From contig JALIZF010001352.1 in assembly GCA_029948255.1 (NCBI GenBank), forward strand, positions 1-64,000: 64,000 bases of DNA. Direction: 5' to 3'. Below the pieces are notes generated by a model. The model did not search any database. It was not told the DNA's origin and worked only from the letters and a program-made list of their open reading frames with translations. Position numbers and translations under genes: made by a program. Positions 10,693-25,900 of this stretch are shown piece after piece. The DNA is from Telmatactis stephensoni (Eukaryota > Cnidaria > Anthozoa > Actiniaria > Isophelliidae). The stretch's first letter is position 1. Every line of letters begins with the position of its first letter.

Positions 10693-12863
10693 CTTGTTGA
10701 CCCGACCGTTGTTACTGAAATGCGTTCCATACGATACCTCAAACCTACAACGTAGCCTGGATTATTCTACTATCTTTCCTTGATCCATCAAGAAAATAAG
10801 GTTAGGATTTTGATGTCAAAGCAAACGTCTTACACACTTTAGGCCGGACCACCCTTGGCTACGTCTCCAAACTAATTTTATGTTTGTTTTTATGTTTTTA
10901 ACCTTTCCAAATCTTGGGAACGCATTTCATTTATAGCGGTTGTCTGCCTTATACTTAAGTATTAAATAAGTTTCAACAATGCATTCAACTGATAATCACA
11001 ACGCATAACGCTTAAGTCCGTGTCACGATTTAGGATAGCCTGTAAGTTTGATTGAATGTTTGTCGGTGAGAATCATATCTTAAACATAATGACCTCAATT
11101 AGTTCCCAATAGTACTTGCATGGTTTAAACAACATCGTTAGACTAGTAATAGGCAAGTGAGCAAACAGAGTTACAGACAAGTATTTATCATGATACGCTT
11201 TCATTGTAGCCTATCAAATGCGAGTTATTAAATAAATAATTAAGTTTTAATTGACTGTTGTGTGCGGTAACTTGGCTGTAAGTTGTTTCTTTGGAACGAA
11301 AGAAGGGTGAAGACGCTGGTCTGTCGCCTTGTGGTCCCGCTTTGATTCCCGAACGGGGTACCTCGTAATATGAATACCTCTCCCTTGCTTCGCGGGTTTT
11401 TTTCCGGTAGTCCCTCAGTAAAAACGTTAACGAACCAGTGAGCTGAGAGTTGTATGCATAAAATATTAGAATGTAGTACCCCTCCAGCAAGAGACCAAGT
11501 TGACGCCGTCGCGCGCGCAAACAATGAAATTCTATTGGCGGAGGGAAAACGGTTCGGTCCGCGCGCTCACGTAAAAATCAAATTGTTTGATCACCTTGCT
11601 CGCCTTACTAAAATGACCATAGCGCCAAGCATTTTGTCAAGACATCAATCCAGGTGCGAGTTTCGCTCTTATAGTATTATAGTCGCTTGCCCCCAGTACT
11701 GCTAGAACACATTGGACATTTTGTAGCGTGCATGCATAGATTGCGTTCTGCCTGTCTACCATATCTACCTATACATGACATTTGCCTCACTATAGAGGGT
11801 TTGCGCTATCACTTAACAGCAGCCACGATGGCAGAACAAAAGAATCTGATGTTTCCCCGGAACATTGGGATTCTTTCTTATGTAAAATGGATATTTCCTG
11901 TAACCCAACATGGCCGCTTTGAGCGTTACCATGCAAAGCCTGTATAAGATCTTTTGTGAGCGTCTTAGTAATACCAGCGACTGAGAAGCACGTAAACGTG
12001 AAATGACTTCAGATCTCTTAACGTTGGAGAAGTTAAGTTAAGATCTAATGCACAACAGGAATTGTAATTCTGATTGCATATTTTTTATTTATGTATCAAA
12101 TGACAATCAAATCTAATAACAATCAGAACTTCAAAAACATAACAAAAAGGAACAAACCCCCTCTAGAATACATTATAAAATAACCATCATATAACGCGCA
12201 CTCTCATTGGCCAAAGGACGCATATACTGCGAACTCTAAACACAGCACGCGCGCGCACTTTTTAAATTTTTGGTTAGTGTAAATGAATACTGAATATGCT
12301 CAAAAACAATGTAATTCGCTATTTGGTTCTTCGAACAGAAAGCTTCAGATCATTGATTAACAATGTTGTATTTCATAAAAGAAATAGAAAACTTGCCCGC
12401 TGTGCTGTGTGCGGATTTAGAGCACTTGGGGACTGACTCGGCCTCACCTGGTGCTCCTCTCAACACTTCTCTCGTGTTCTGACCAATCCCCGCATGCTCT
12501 AAATCTGCACACAGCACGCGCGCGCCTTTTCTAAAGTGAATCTTACTTTATTTCAAACCCGCACCAGCACCGGGACATGGACTTTGTAAAACGTTGGACT
12601 TTGTTCAACTCGGCGATTTGTTTACTTGTATTCAATTAGGAAGCAATCGCTGTTTTGTCAGTCACCTTGCATAGAACCCTTGCACAATACCTTACTACCA
12701 TAACATCATACCATAATATCATAATACCATAATCCCTTTCAAGCACCCTTAAATTTTTGCAGATCTCTTCCTGATGAAATCTCATACAAAATATGCTTAC
12801 TGTATTGGCCTTAGCACTAGTAACTCATGCAAATGTGTAGCGCCAGATGGACTCAGGAGCCTT
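10693..12863. other. Intergenic region between convergent genes
   Basis: This separates the stop codon of the membrane-protein gene from the stop codon of the ADAMTS gene, which converge here. It should hold both 3'UTRs: ATTAAATAAG near 10,963 and TTAAATAAATAA near 11,229 are possible plus-strand poly(A) signals, and TTTATT near 12,084 is possible for the minus strand. A foldback MITE lies at 12,166-12,545. No convincing extra gene is visible. Confidence 0.
12166..12545. mobile_element. Foldback MITE, CGCGCGCTCTGATTGG family
   Basis: It starts TATAACGCGCACTCTCATTG and includes CACAGCACGCGCGCGCACTT. A palindrome pairs TGTGCGGATTTAGAGCA with TGCTCTAAATCTGCACAC, then comes another CACAGCACGCGCGCG block. 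It is closest to the copy at 22,498-22,760 (shared ATACTGCGAACTCTAAA). Confidence 0.
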
Positions 12864-15800
12864 TCAAAATCTTGGCCGTGCGATTCGCTCACAAGTCTTG
12901 CAACATAAACTGTACCAGGCTTTGTCGTGGCATAACTTGTATTTTCGAACGGAATGGCATTGCTTTTTATTGTACTTGTCTCTGACACAACGACGACGTC
13001 TCACTGTAAAACAAAATAATCAACTTACTGACTTACTGAAGTGAAGCTGAACTGTTCCTGTTAATTACCTCGGACATCTCTCAAATGCATTAAGTAGGGA
13101 TACGACAAGGACTGTTGTATTGACCGAGTCGAAATATAGCGTGCTATTCAAATTGGTCGCCATATTTCGATTCGGTATACAGAGCAATTAGATTCAAACA
13201 GAATAATTTCAGGATGCCAAGGAGAATTCGTTCAAAATTTGTGTAGGGAGAAATGATGTTTAAGAACGGTCCTTCCTCTAAACTGTTTCACGAAAAGTTG
13301 AAATATACCTGATGGTTTACATGGTTTTAATCTACAAGCTTTCACATCTGGTGGCTGGTTTCGTTTGCTGCATTTATTGCTTGGTTTTCCAGTTATGATA
13401 TGACGACAGGTTAATGAACGCCTTCGAAAACCTTGACCACAGCGTGATGAACACTGTAAAAACAAACTTTGATAATCAGTTGAATGTCATGTTACACTGA
13501 ATAACTAAGTGCAACATTACTTCGTTAAAAGTTGTCGCAGTGTAACATGGCAAGCGGCTGCAGGAAATAGGTGGCAACAGTGATGTGGATTTTTGATGTT
13601 CGTTCAAAGACCTGTAACGCACTACGACACCATTTAATGTAACAATGTAACGCTTAAAGACGCAGTATACTTTTTAAACGTCAAGTATAAAGACTCGCGA
13701 TCGTTAGCATTTTACAGCATTAAACCTGGAAACAGACTAGAACGCTATCGTACCCTGTTTTCTGGGGTTGTTTTGCTACCAGCAAACGTGGTTACGATTA
13801 AATGCTTCTGTATTGTAAATAGCTGGTAGAATGGGAACTTATGTATTTACCTTATTCCATGGTCCTGTAGTCCATTCAAAGCAGGGTCCACGATAACAAG
13901 GCTTCTTGGCCAAAGGCTTGGTAAAGCGTGAGCACATGTTATTTTTTGGACAAATGACCGCCCTTCGCCTTACTCCTACTCCACAAATTGCATAACACTG
14001 CATTTGAGTAAAATAAATGTTGGTAAAATGATTCCAAGTCGATCGTCGTACATACAGTCGTTCTCAAAGACGTTTTCTATTAACACGTATTCTGATACTG
14101 AATGAACTGCCGTGTGACTAGGTATAAATCGTTCCACAATGAAGGAACTACGATTAGTACTGATTTTATTAGTGCCTTTGATGTAGATGTAGTTGTAGAA
14201 AAGAAAATACAATCAGAACTTGCAGTATTTGCAAAGATAAAGCTATTTTTATCAAATCACAAGTAAGTGTTTTGAGTATTTAAATATTTGTAATGGATAA
14301 CCTTTTTGATAATGCCTGTATTTAGATAAAAGAAGCAGTCTTTAAAGTCAAACCGTGAATATTAACTTAAATATGCATGTTAGAAATTTCACGGTGTAGT
14401 AAACAATCGACGCAGAGGTCGATTCTTCTAGTACCACCATTGCTCCTATGTAGTTTCAAGCATCAATTTTGTATCATTCTATAGGAAAATCATTGCATGA
14501 CGAAAGAATTCCACGTTGAATTTCACGAGAAAAACGATATCGCATAAAGCGATGAGCTAGTACGATATCGTTTTTTCGAGTGAAACTCATCGTGGAATTT
14601 CCGAGTCGGGAAATGAATTTTCTTTGAATAGAGCCGAAAAATAGCGTGTGATCGGTGAATTCGAAAGAACCCTCGTTTAATGCGTGATTTGTGCTCAGCG
14701 CGCGATTGAATCCATTCCCATTCTCTTTAGAGAGGGCCAAAATTTGCCCCCTGTTGCGTGACTGCGGCAAAATTTCCTGTGTGATCAGATACTTCCAATT
14801 CCCCCCCCCCCCCCCCCCCCCTTCACACACACACCAACCCCTTCCCCGCCTCCCACCTCGACCCCATTGTTACCCTGTTATTTTCGAATGGTGATTTTTT
14901 TTCTCGTTTTAACAAATCACTACTCAGAAGAAGTCGGCTCACCTTGGTCCATCGTCCAACCCTCCATTTCAAATGACAGGCTCTGTTTATACAATTCCTC
15001 AGACTGGAAGGTTTATCTTCAGTACATAAGTGATTGTGTGCCAGGCTGACATTGCCATTTCTATGCTGTTGCTTACATTGCACAGTACGTTTTTGAACGC
15101 CTTCTCCACAGGTAGTGCTGCAGGAACTCCATGAAGACACCTTCCACCTACATAGGACAAATTACAGACACAATCAAATAAATAAGGCTACATTCGTACG
15201 TTCACACTGAGCTGGATAACTTTGAAAAGATATATTTTTTGTTATCTCCCATCCACACTACAACAGCGTTTTTCTTTTGTCTAAAAAATTTTTGATCACA
15301 GCCATTTGAGCGAGTAATTCATTATCAACTATTCAGGTTTAGCAGGATGCGGCAAACTTAATTGGACAAATCATTATGTTACTTCATAACTATCTCATAT
15401 GCGTGACGATTTTGTTTGAAAAGTTGTTCTTTCCTCTCAGTGATGTTGCTTTTTTCTGGTACTCGTCTCTCAACAAGAAATGAAGTGATTTGATATTTGA
15501 GTGACTAAAAATACACTACAGGGTTGCCACAAAATAGCTGTAAAAAATCCTCACTTTGCCATAGCTTTTCCCTGAACAATGGCCGATTTTCACTGACCTA
15601 AGTTATTAACAGACCTCCCCTATACACAAGAACTCCAATAAATACCATGATAACACAATGCAACACACATACAGATTTTTCTGACGTTTCTCAGACTTTT
15701 ACAAAGAATTATAATTTTTCTGACTAATTCAAAATTCCATGACTTCTCCCTGACCTTGAAAATGGCTTGTTTTACCCTGACTTTTATCCTGGCCGTGGCA

Positions 15801-18800
15801 ACCCTGCACTGAATGTACTGGTACAGGGGCGGGCCCAGGGGGTTTCCATAGGTGCGCCGGACACCCCCTTCCCCCTTGCGCCGCACGGGATGACGTCATC
15901 AGATTCCATTGTTAGGAAGCCGCCAACTTGGATGTGACGTCATCTCTCAAGAGGCCTATTTGGGACACCCCCTTTGCAAAATCCTGGATCACCCCCTGTG
16001 GTAGTCTTTGATCTCTTTATTTTGATAAATAAAGCTAACCGCTGAAGTCTGAGCCCTGACAAGGTTATAATTATCTAACCGTACAACCAAAAAGATGTCA
16101 TTTTAATTGACAAAAGCTGTGAGCTAACCATATTGGACATTTGTGCACATTGCAGACTCTTTCTTCAGTGCGTGGTTTTGTTGCCCCTCTGCAATAGAAA
16201 TCCTCAACAAAGCTAATCTTTCCACGGTAAAATCCAACACATCGCATCTTGAGACTTTTACGTATACCTATGATAGAAAAGAAGGAAGTTAAGCATATTA
16301 ATTAGTACTTGCATATGTCGACATCTTTAGATTCAGGCTACGTCAATACTAACCAAGAAAGACTTAAAAACACATCTTTTTTCTTTCCGTCCACTCTGAA
16401 ACATATTTCAAATTCTTGGCCCTCTCGCCTCGCGAAACCGGGCAAAAATATGAGTTTTCAAATGTATCATAGGTGTGGAAAATAGCCCTAAAGAATGTCA
16501 CCTATACTGAAGAAATGTATATTCGGAGTAAAATGGTTTCAAAGAATTCTAATCTGACCAACGCCATTTCGAATAACTCTCGGATTTGTAATCCACGAGT
16601 TAAAAATGGTTTTGTGCAAATAGTACATTGCATCTGACAAAAACGATGCATTTTGGAACTGGGGACCGTTTCTTGCATGACCCGATGACTTTACTGGCGT
16701 GACAACTTACCCGATAAAGTTTACCAGTATTTCTCAAAGCGCACTTTCTTTTCAATTTCTATGATTTTACCGACACGTTTACGGGAGCTCGCGTGCTCCC
16801 GCAGCCTTTCCCGTAAATTAAAAAGCCCGTAAAGTTACCGGGTCTTTCGAGAAACGGGACCCTGGTCATTTCAACCGGGAGCGAAAAGATGGACTTACAA
16901 ATATATTTTATCTCATTTGCGAAGAAATATCACTGATATGAATATTGAGCTTTTGTTATTTATGTTATTGCATGTGACAAACTATTACATCATCTAAATA
17001 TAAATCAAAGCTAAATCAAAGCATTGTCCGTCGCAGTGTTTCATCAAAACATACCTCCATCACAATGAGCACTGCATGGGCTCCATCCACCATGAATCCA
17101 TCCGTAGGTAGGACCTTCAAATCGTACGTTCTTGTCTATAGTTTCTTTAGATATATTTATAGGTAAAGTGTATTGGTACTTGATTCCAAGGTTAAAGCCG
17201 TTATATAAAACCTGGACAAAATACCAAAGAGAGAAAATTAAATTTCATTGTCAATTTTTATCGAAAGTCAGAAGTTCTCAGTCAGTTTAATTATCATTAT
17301 TGTAAAAACTAAATTAATATAATCATTGCCAATAGCGTGATTTCCAGATTGGAATTCTTAATAGAGGACATAATTCATGCATATTCAACAACAACAACAA
17401 CAAATACAACGACGACGACGACAACAACAACAACAACAACGACGACGACAACAACAACAACAACGACGACGACAACAGTATGGATGAAGTGCTGCGTGAC
17501 GACACAAAGAACGACTGTGAAGGAGACTACAACAGCAGTGACATCAACCATAAATAAACCCATATCACGAAAGTGTGACATTATAAATTATTTGCTTTAT
17601 CGGAAAATGGAATTCACTATCAAATTCGTCACATCGATATCAGTAAAACTGCAAAGTTTCGGGGAGATTGCTCTTAAAATGACAAAGATATGAATTTTTA
17701 AAACTTAGCATTTTTACAAAGAATCAATGTACGGCGGTGGACGGGCATCACATGGCCGGCAAGTCTCGTCATCATGCTAAACACATACATTTCTTTATAC
17801 TTATTCCACAAAAATACTTTTTTTTTTTTAATTTTCTAGCTTCAAAAAATCATAACTTCGTCAGTTTAAAGGCAATCTTTACGAAACTGCAATTTTACTA
17901 ATATCGGTGTGATAAATTTGATGGTGAATTCGTTTTTTCAATAAATAAAATATTTTATAATGTCACGTTAGCGTGATAAGGGTCTATCAAGTTAACTATA
18001 TAGAACTCGGTAAAAGCTTGCGTGACACAAGTGCCACCATAATAACTATAACTATAATATACGGCAGGACGCAGGGAATTTGGAGCTTTTGTATAGTGTG
18101 ACTATGACCAAGTTATTGAAATTTACGTCAAAGACGTTTGAAAAAATAGTACAACAAGCCCTGTATTGGTAGTTTGTAAACTATATGTACTGCTCAATGA
18201 AATCTGTGATACAGATAGTGAATTATTAAATATCGAACAAGTGTTACCATGATATGTAGAGGCGTGGTTGTTGGTCCTTTAGATTTGAGTCGTTCCCAGG
18301 TCCCACGCCGTATATACTTGAAAATTGTTCCTTCAGCGTCAAACTCCCCTGGTAACTGAATCTTCATGTTCCCGTTGATGTAATATCTGTCAATGCCACT
18401 CCGAAGAGCTGGAAATACAACACACAAAAACCTCATTTTATGTGATTGATATTTGTTTGTTTTTGCCCTATTCTTTTCTTCCGTTTTTTCTTCTGTTCTT
18501 TATTTGTTTATTTCTTCCTTCCTTCCTTCCTTCCTTCCTTCCTTCCTTCCTTCCTTCCTTCCTTCCTTCCTTCCTTCCTTCCTTCCTTCCTTCCTTCCTT
18601 CCTTCCTTCCTTCCTTCCTTTCCGTTCTCGTTTGTTTTTTGTTCTATCTTTGGGATCGTAAATCCGCGACCTATAGTGAGGAGAGAGACCTACAAATACA
18701 CCCTCATTCACTCACAGAGTAAATTTCTGTAAACTTTTGATCCGTAAATATTACGTACAGCTAACTAAAAGTGTTGGAAGCGTATAACTTATGGTAATAC

Positions 18801-21800
18801 TTTTGGTCTAATATAAATACCATAAAAACGTATAGACGTCAGACACATACCTAGGAAACTCGTGCACGGCTTGACTTCATTAACTATAATGTTTCTTGCT
18901 CCTTGTGGAATAAGTGCAGCTTCTACGTAGCCTAGCAACGGATCATTAATATACAAAAACGATTACTATATTTCCCCCGCAATCTTGCATAGATATTCTT
19001 TGAGAGCAGAAGGACATGTGGGCTTGCAGTGGCAAAAGATGAAAGAATAAGCTGAGCAAGAGCGAGAGAGAGAATGAAACAGGAACGAATTAAAACTGAT
19101 GGGGAATTAGGTTATAATTGTCTATCATTATGAGAAATCCTCTTCCTCCTTTTACTTACCCATCTACCAACCCTTCCCCCTATCTTTTAGATTAATACAT
19201 AATACATTAATTCATGTAAATCTAGAACCATCATTCAATCAACATCTGAAGTCGTCTTATCACTGATCTGAACTTTAATTGTAAGATGAGACGGGCACGA
19301 CGACAAAAAGGCTATGAATACATTTAGAGGTGATCACACTTTTGAGGTTCATATGCTAATTGAGAGGATTACCTTTTCCCGCCAATTGGTTAAAACTTCC
19401 TTCCACAGTATAACAGGTTGTACCATTGCCTTTACAAACACCACATTTGTCTTCTTTGGCACCAGAACCAAGCATGTTATCACAGCCAACCGACTGAAAT
19501 TCAAAAAGAAAGAAGTTTGCGTTGAAGCTTATTTAGTTCGTGGAAAGTCCAACACGACTGAGCACGCGAAAAACGTGCTCACATTGCCGTCGCTTTTTCG
19601 TTGCGTAAGGTACACAGACTACGCTTTTCGTTGGATTACGCTTTTCGTTGCGTAAGGTCTACTGATAACGCTTTTCGTTGCGTAAGGTTAATACTGACTA
19701 CGCTTTTCATTGCGTAATTACATCTACTGACCACGCTTTTCTTTGAATACGATCTACTAACTACGCTTCCGATGAAGAGGCTTTTTGTTGGTGTAAGGTC
19801 TACTGACTGACTAGCACAAGCGGGACCTCGAACTCTAATCAACTCAGCTCATTGTTGGCTCCTGATTGGCTATACTCGAGTACTCACGTGACATTTTCCA
19901 TTGATACAGACGTCAGGGGAATCCGCCCTACATGGAGTGCCATCTATCACTTGTTCAGACAGCTTAGCTGAAAATCGATGCTTTGAGCTCTTAGGTTTAC
20001 AAAACAATGCACAAGGTTGACCTGTAAATGAACAACGAGAGGTGATGATTACTGACTAGAAAGCATGTCTACAAATGGGCTTTTCGACGATGTGAGCGAG
20101 GCTTAAGAATGTTGCTGTCTGTTTGACTTTTCGATATAAGATTAAGTAGAAGGAACATCATCGCGTTTATCTTCTGCCTATGAGCAGTACATTACTGACT
20201 ATGCGCATAATGCTTAAGAATATATCACTAGCGAAAAGGCAATAATACTGCTAATGAAAAGTATGTCACATAGTGCGCGCATTCTAATTGCATTATAGGT
20301 TGTTTCGCTTTACCCAGGATGATCATATGTTGTTTGTAACCGACGACAACGTTCCATTGTACTCAGATTCATTTGTTTGTTCCTTGAACAGGCCTTTTTT
20401 CTCAATGTTGCGTGCGCACTTGAATTTGGAAATTGCCCTCGCTTCAAAGCAAAACTACCTTAGACAATGATGTACCACAATTCTAAACAACAGCAATATT
20501 GATAGTAACTTACGATCACTTATCACGGGGAGCCAAGTATTATATAATTTTCCTTTGTATTTCTTTTTGTTAAACTTTGAACACTGAATATCACGAAAAT
20601 CCAAAGAACCTTTAGGACATGCCTGCAACAAATCAATGTTAAGAGCAAATTCATATCGATAGTCCGCGTCTATACTATATGTCCAGGGTGCTTGCACCAC
20701 TGTGTAGCGTTGTGGTGTTGTTTGAATCTATTTTATCTATTAACGAGGTTAAGATATAGATTAACAAATACATTTCTATTTCCTGGCCCGTACACTTGTA
20801 CTCTAATAGATGAACAGATGACTTTTAATTTACCTTGTGATAAGAGCAAAAACGTATGCCACGAGACGCACACACGTGCACGGTTCTTAATCAATTATCA
20901 ACACGTGATACACAAGTTTTACATAAATGTTTTTATCCCATACCATAGAAAATACAGCCAATCAGAAAGCAGTAAAGCCGTTGTATATTCGTCGGTATTC
21001 CACTCTTCCTTCCCATCATGCATTTGTATTTTCTATGGTGTGGGATAAAATAGTTATACAATGCTTTCTCGTGGCATAAATCCCCATAGATATCCAATTG
21101 TCACTTAGTATTTCTTTGTATTACATATAGTCGCACTCTAAAGGCTCGTGTGTGTATACTAGCTAACACAAGTGACTCGTGGGATATTCCACGGTATGCC
21201 ACTTGAAACTATTGTATAACTAGTATATATTATCCATAAATCTATTATATCTTACCTTGTTAATACCAAATGCCTTACCTTAACATTACATAATTCATGG
21301 CGCCTGTTGTCACCAAGGCAGTAGCGTCCACCATACTGGGGCCTGCAATGAAGTAAACAATAATAATGGGGAGCTTAAGCGAGAGGTTTTTGTCAACACG
21401 GACGTCACGCGTAACTTTCTGTCCGTGCACGCTATCGTAGTTGAAATCTAAAATGTGAGAAAGACTCAAAGGACGTTCTAGCGAGAAAGGGAACCTCATC
21501 TGTGACGGAGCGCGCATGAAAAAAACGTACCCGTGACGTCCGTGTTGACAGAAACGTCTCGTGCTTAAGGTGATGTTACACGGGTGGATTCGCAACAACG
21601 ATTTTCCGCGCAACACTTGGTCAAATTGATAATTTTGCGTTAAAAGTTTTTGAAATTATGCATATCAACCATTTGTAACTTGTTCATTAAGCAAAAATAT
21701 TGCTTAAAATAGTTGCGTTTTGTATTTTTCACTGAATAAACTTTACGGACAACATTTGTTGCACGGAAAATCGTTGTTGCGAATCGACCCGTGTAACATC

Positions 21801-22824
21801 ACCTTTAAGCTCATTACTAATGATAGAATAACGGAATACAGTGATAGTGTTTATATGCACACGCATTATATACAGCAGGCGCCCTGAATCATAGCCAAAT
21901 GACTGAAAATTAACCTAATATAAGGCTCAAAAAGGTTGACACCTCCTAGCACAACAGGGCATGAATTTCATACTTAAGAACCTTCGCAGGAATTATTTAC
22001 GAGCACCTCCACTGCGCAAGCTAGCGCGCGCTTACTCAATGAATCAAAGATGGTGGCCATGAAATAATTTTCTTTCGATAATAATTTTTTAACAAATTCT
22101 TGAAGTAAAAGCTCTTAAAAATTAAAGAAAAAATGAAAAACATTTGGAAGAAGAAACGAATACGGTGACATTTGATTATCATTTTTGAACAAGTTTATCC
22201 ATATCGTTTGCTATAGACAATAAAGATATATTGTAGAGATACAATAAAGATATGATGTAGACATACCTTGGATTGTTACATTTTCGTTTCATTGATCGTA
22301 CACCAGTTCCACAAGACCTTGAACATGGACTCCATCCACTCCACTGTGACCAACCCCCGTCACGACGATGAGGTATGATAGTGTTTTCTACACACGAGCC
22401 AAACATACACCACTAGAAATAGTAATCAGCAAGAATAACTAAATGCTAGTAATTTTTTTAAATATTTTCTTACTATTTATCGTATTTCTATTTTGATTTA
22501 TAAAATACCATTATATAAAGTGCTCTCATTGGTCGAAGGACGCGTATACTGCGAACTCTAAATATGCACCCAACACGCGCGCGCACTTTTCGAATTTTTG
22601 GTCAGTGAAATTAAAATATTGAATGTGCTGGAAAGGAGTGTTGTATTTTTTAAAAAGGAAATAGAAAACTTAACTTGCCCGTAGTGCTTTGAGCAGATTT
22701 ATAGCACTTGGCGACTAAGTTGAACAGCACGCGTGCACTGCACGGGCGTTTTCTATATTTCTTCATTACAGGACAGTGCTAGAATGCGATATGCCAACAT
22801 CAATAGAAAAGAAAATGATGGTGA

Positions 22825-22866
<42 letters not shown>

Positions 22867-22878
22867 AGTGGTAGTAGT

Positions 22879-22910
<32 letters not shown>

Positions 22911-25900
22911 CAGTAGCAGTAGTGGTAGTGGTAGTGGTAGTGGTAGTGGTAGTGGTAGTGGTGGTGGTGGTAGTGGTAGTGGTAGTGGTAGTGGTGGTGG
23001 TAGTGGTAGTGGTAGTGGTAGTAGTTTGTTGTTGTTGTGTCATTCAAATGGATACTGTCACATCTATAAAGCGACCACCACGGACCATAACCAACCATCT
23101 TGATCAAAACAAATTTTGAAATTGTTTTTTATAAAAGGTTGATACGAAGACTTATTGCTCTTATTACGTACCTTATTTAGACCACACGCAGTGCCCATCG
23201 CTGGGGGACTCAGTTTTGATCGACATAGCGATTCACCCTTTATCTCGCACCACAATTGTTGACAAAGTTTTGCCTTTTAAAAACAAAAGCTACAATTAAT
23301 TCCAACTGAAGAAATTAAATTTGCAAAACATGTATCATCCTCAGGAAGCCAGGGCCAGGGTATTATTCTGATGCTCGTTTAATTTCTTGCTCCAGAAAAA
23401 AAAAACACCCCTGGGAACATTCTCTGTTAGAACTTGTTCCGGAACAAAAGCTTTCTGTCGTTTTTTATTGGTTGACCTGGTCAGGTCAACCAATCAGCAT
23501 CTAGAATATAAAGACAAATTTACAATAGCTTTGAAAATGACGTGATTATGAATTTTTACTTCCGGAATAAGTTCAGACCACATTCCCAGGCTACAGTTTT
23601 CAATTCTTGGAGCGCGAAACGAGCGCGTCAGAATTATTTTCCTGGTTTCCCGATGATGTACATCGTATGGAACGTCTAATCTTTGATTTCTGAAATACAT
23701 GCGTCCGTGGAGTCTCTGCTGAATTCAAAGTAACCTGCCCAGTACAAGATGTAATGGGCAATGGAAGTTTATGTTTTCCCAGCTATAAGCTTATGTAAAG
23801 TCAGGAACAGAATGAATCACTTCGTCTGACAGCTCACGTGTTATGCTGTCCCCAATGGGGGTCACTCAAATCGCTATTACTCCAGTACCTCATACCGACC
23901 TCACATGTACATGTATGAATGCTCTTACACGAAGATCTAAGATTACAACAATTACATAATACCTCTAGATAATGCTCAAATAAATACAGCCAAGAGAAAA
24001 CATAAAAATCCTATTTGCGCTCAAATATTCCATTTTTCTCGGGTGTAATAAGAAAAGTTATGCGCTATATAAATTTTGGGGGCATTTCATTGAAATTCCC
24101 AGAAGGCGCTTCAGTCACCAATATAATGCTGTTATCATTTTGGCAGTTAAATGTGGCCCATAGAAGGTATAGTCTCGTACCTTATGTTTACGACAATGCC
24201 TAGCCCTGTTTCCATACTGTAAGCTGCACTGTTCATCAGCACTATAACGTACTCCCGGTAGATCATCAGGTAAGTCAATCTTCTTGTTGCTAACTCGTCG
24301 ACGTAAGCATTTGCTGTCTTCAGTGCTACATTAATTCAACAGCACAATGAGCTAAGACATGAACAATAACTAACAAGAAGGCCGTCTCAAAGCAAAAAAT
24401 GTCAAGACAAGAGCAATTTTTTAGGACATTTCTTCTGACAAATGCACTGCTAAAAAGATAGAGTGACGATGAAAATTTCCAAAAAATGTTCGATCACGCA
24501 ATTTGTTAAAACAAGTTTGTCCAACTTTAATAATTAGCCAGAAATGACCATATATAGACGCTTAACATCATCGCCTAGATAGAAAGGCATTCATACTGAA
24601 GTTGAAACAAATAATTGTTGTAGTGTTGTTGTTGCTGTCTTTTTTTTTTTGTTTGTTTGTTTTGTTTTTTTTGTTTGTTTGTTTCTATTTTGTTTTGTTT
24701 TGTTTGTTTGCTTTATTTGTTTATCTCATACTGTCCCTTACTCCAAAAATGCTTTCAATGATGCTTTACTGCATTTTGACCACTTCATACTCCCGTGCTT
24801 GTTCCTTAGCAACCATCTTGCGGACATAACGTGTGGAAACACTCCCGAGGAATCTGAGCATGAGTTCCCGTCACCATCATGATAAATTCCTAAACTGAGA
24901 GAATAAAATATATCAATGAAAAATTCATGAAAGCACGTTGTCTCTTTAGAAAAGGAGCATTTGTTTGTTAGGGATGTTTACAAGGCACTAGGATCATCCT
25001 AGCAGGCGAATCATCCTACCTGCTATACATTTACTGCATTCTGTTTAGTAGGATGATCCTAGTACCCGAAGTGAAGACACGAATTTCCATGTAAATAGAA
25101 TGCAGTAAGTGCATAACAGGTAGGATGGTTCGCCTGCTAGGATGAACCTAGTCTAGGATGATCCTAGTGCCATGTAAACACCCACTTAGAAAGAGGGAAG
25201 GACAAGTTTCTGATCATGAAAGTCCCCATTAGCACTAATCAAGGAATAACGCTTCAAACATCAAACTTCTCCTTCAAAACTTTATTTCAACTTTGCATTT
25301 TCTACAACAGTGGTAAACTTACTTGTGTCCAAGTTCGTGTGCAACAGTAAATGCAACGTTCAGTCCTTTATCTTCAGACACACTGCATCGTCTACTAGGA
25401 TCACACATGCCATACAGAAAACCTACTCCTTAAAGAAGGAAAATTGACAAAATGCGAAAAACATTAATTGTACGCTATGATTTTGTAGCCTTAAAATATA
25501 AAAGATGCAAATTGTATAACGGTTACATTTGCTACAAGGCAAAAGCGCCCATTGGATCGTTCACTGTATTTTTCCATTGAAACGAAATATGTTGTTCTTC
25601 TAGTCTTATACAATCACATTAGTCAGTACATAAAGCATACACAAACAAACAAACGAACGAATGAACGAACGAACGAACGAACGAACGAACGAACGAACGA
25701 ACGAACGAACGAAAAAACGTCAAGAAGATCTTACCTACTGTTGCACATGGAACGTTATTGTTGGAACAAATGTCCTTTCTGAAAAAGGAAAGACTAGCTT
25801 TAACTGGGTACACATTTTATACGGCCATATAGATATTTATATAATAATTGGCATATTACGCGCGCTCTGATTGGTCGAACAACCATGCATGCGTGATTAG

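Noticed and set aside
19598..19810. Regularly spaced repeats considered as a CRISPR array
   Set aside because: Units are contiguous and diverged without unique spacers, and the genome is animal.
22733..23119. Poly-Val, poly-Thr and Asn/His-rich frames
   Set aside because: They are produced by the GTT/GTA/GTG microsatellite.
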